In this document: positions 52,701 through 55,700 of the stretch, one piece after another | How positions within the stretch are numbered: the first letter of the stretch is position 1 | Layout of the letters: each line of letters starts with the position of its first letter | Assembly (NCBI GenBank): GCA_020137815.1 | Contig: CM035355.1 | Coordinates: forward strand, 5,723,350-5,787,349 | DNA: 64,000 nt | Direction: 5' to 3' | Source of the DNA: Hormiphora californensis | Taxonomy: Eukaryota > Ctenophora > Tentaculata > Cydippida > Pleurobrachiidae | Translations under genes and position numbers: made by a program | The notes under the pieces: generated by a model | Databases searched by the model: none | Told to the model about the DNA's origin: nothing | Seen by the model: only the letters and a program-made list of their open reading frames with translations

Positions 52701-55700
52701 CCCAACTCTCCGGATTATACTATCTGCCTGGGGTGGGGGGCCGGTTTTGATTAGGCAGATTCTATTTGAAGAGACCAGATTTCTTTATCAGTGCAGTTAG
52801 TTTGCCTAGGTCGATTTTCTGGTCTTTGTCGTAGATGTTTTGTTTTATGTTTTGGTATCCCAGTGTGTATCTGAGATGATCTAGATCTGGGCATGTTATT
52901 AGGACATGTTCCGAGTTCTGTTTTTGGTTGCATAGAGGGCAGTTCGGATTCTCTCTTGGATCTCTGTGTGCTAAGGAGGAGTTCAAGTTGTTTTGTCCTA
53001 AGATTGCCAGTGTGACGTTTCTCATTGTGATCTTATCTGTGAACCATATTTTTCGGTAGTCTTTGTCTATCTTTGTCATTACCGCAGTGGTAAATTTGTT
53101 GTAGTTTTTCTCTTTTAGCTTTGTTTCTGCCACTGTTTTGCAGTAGTCAGCCAGTTTCTGGTCTTTGTCATATATGTTTTGTTTCTATCGGAAATTTAAT
53201 TGTTTCAATATCAAGCAAAAGTGAAAGATAAATCTATTAAGTCGCATGACCGGGATTTGAACCCGGCACCTTATGTTTCTTAGCCCATTTTGTGGCCATT
53301 AGACCACGGAGACGTTAGGTAAAGTGAAATTCAGATATACTTATACTGTGCCGAGATTAGAAATTTTGGCAGAGGTTCCCCAGGGGCACCATGCCCCTAC
53401 TCGGTTTTTTAGGAGGTTCACCCGTCGCAGTACTCTGGTACGTGCTGTATTCTGGGGCCTGTCAAAGAGCTGACAGGGGGCTGGGGGTAAGAGCTGGCAT
53501 CACTCATATTCAAGGAGGTTCACCCGTCGCAGTACTCTGGTACGTGCTGTATTCTGGGGCCTGTCAAAGAGCTGACAGGGGGCTGGGGGTAAGAGCTGGC
53601 ATCACTCATATTCAAGGTTACAAATCTTTAAATTTGTCTTTGTTTCATCTCACAACTAGGGCTCAGCACTTTGGCACCTGGTTTGAGGGTGTGTCACAGG
53701 GCTGGTTCCCTCATTAGATTTGTACTGGGCGAGCTGATAGGGAAGAGAAGGGAGAAGATCAGCTGCCTCGAGAACAGATCTCTAAGTTAATACAATTGAC
53801 CGCATTGTTATGTCACATCAGGCGAACAGTGACGCGGCTAGGGGCTGATAGGGGAAAAGAGGGAGGAAAGTTTTGGAGAGGGGAAAGAGAAATTAAATTT
53901 TGAGAGGAAGGCGAGAATATCAGTGCCACAGAGAAAACAGCAATACCAGGTTCTGAAATCTCCCCCTAGTTGTTCTTGTAGTATTCCTTTGTGTCATGAC
54001 GTTGGCGGATTTTTGAATTTTTAATTAATTAATTAATTATAGGTAATTAAAAACGGTGCAAGGGCACCGTGCCCCTGCACATTGCGTGTTATGTCCCTTG
54101 CACCGCGCCCTTGCACCAAATTCTATTTTCCGTTCTGCTTAAAATATCGACTTGAAACTTTGTAGGAATGTTCTTCAATCATAAAAGATGATGTTCGAAA
54201 AGTGGGAATAGTCAAAATTAATTAATTAGTTAGTTAGAGCCGTGCAAAAAATGGAATTTGGTGCAAGGGCAGGCAATGTGCAAGGGCAAATGGTGCAAGG
54301 GCAGCCCTTGCACCAATTTTATGATCGAACTGTGTCCACACCGTTTAATATTTTGACACGAAACTTTCTATGCATGTTCTAGTAGCATAACTACGAGTAC
54401 TAGAAGAGCCGTATGATTAATATATCAATTAGGTAATTAATTATAGGCAAATTAATTAAAATTTGCCCCTGCACAATTTGTGCAAATTTCCCCTGAACAT
54501 GTGCCCTTGCACCATTTTGTTTGCCCATGCACTAAATTATATTTTCCGTTCTGCTTAAAATATCGACTTGAAACTTCCTAGGAATGTTCTTCATGCATAA
54601 AACATATAATATAATCTACAGAAAGTGGGAATAGTCAAAATTAATTAATTAATTACTTAGAGATTAATTTTGGGGTGGCCCCTGCACAATTTTGGCAAAT
54701 TTGATATTCAAACTTTGAGCCTTTGTGAAAGTAATGAAAATTATTTATTTCAGGTTATGATGAACAATAAGCTATAAAAACGCCCCTTTTTGTTACACAA
54801 GCCTGTGCTTGGTATCGAAGACACCTCACACTCTGTCGCCGGGCGACCTTCGCGTGCACACGCTGGCAAGGGGTAACTTCGTAACCAAAGCCTGTGCATT
54901 GTGCATAATGAAATGGATAAATTTTCATCCAGTTGCTGGCGATAGAACTCGATAGAGTTCGATTGATTTACCATGACAACGGAGTTGGTTACCATACTAA
55001 CCAGAGAATTCGTTGTAAAATAGTCCTTTCTTGCTATAAACTCGGCCTTTAGATAGAAAATTGATTTTATTCTACTCGCACTAATGCAAGGGCATTTCAC
55101 AGTTTGGTGCCGTTATTTTTGTCTCTATTTTTAATAGGATTTTGGGATTAGACTGAAAGTATGGGATCATTTGAGAAGTAGTGAAGATTTGAAAATGTTA
55201 GCAACTTGCCGGTTCGACAAACTAAACCCATATGATTCCAACTTCGGGTCGGACGAGGGGAAGCTTGCCTTTTGCGAACATAGTACAACTGCTTTAATTA
55301 TGTAATTATGTAATTATGTAATTATGTAATTATGTAATTATGTAATTATGTAATTAAGTTAATTGTGTAACTTCGTAACAAGCTCTCATTATCCCCTCCC
55401 CCAGGTGAGTTTCTCTGTGCAGAGAATGGAGGGGGAGAGTATTGCAAACAGCAAGTTTACTACAAACGGAGAGGAGGATATGACAGATGAGGAGCAACAA
55501 GAACTCAGGTATTGGCTTGTTACTTTCGTAACCCTCGCTTCGCACCGGGCCGGAGGCACGCCGCACGGTACGGCTCCGCGAGCCGGGTCGCGTAATCTGA
55601 CAAGTATTGGCTGCGTAGCCCCGTGTGAGGAGATCGCCCTACGAGTATACACGAACAGGGGGGGGGGCTGGAGGGCTCCCGCGGTAGTATTTACCGGCAG

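Noticed and set aside
52014-52754. Frames rich in Phe-Gly-Ser or Thr-Glu-Pro-Asn-Arg at the (CGGTT)n tracts
   Set aside because: Simple translation of the pentamer repeat at the ends of the mobile element.
53243-53313. Functional tRNA gene
   Set aside because: The A box and T arm are good, but the acceptor strands do not pair and the anticodon arm does not fold.
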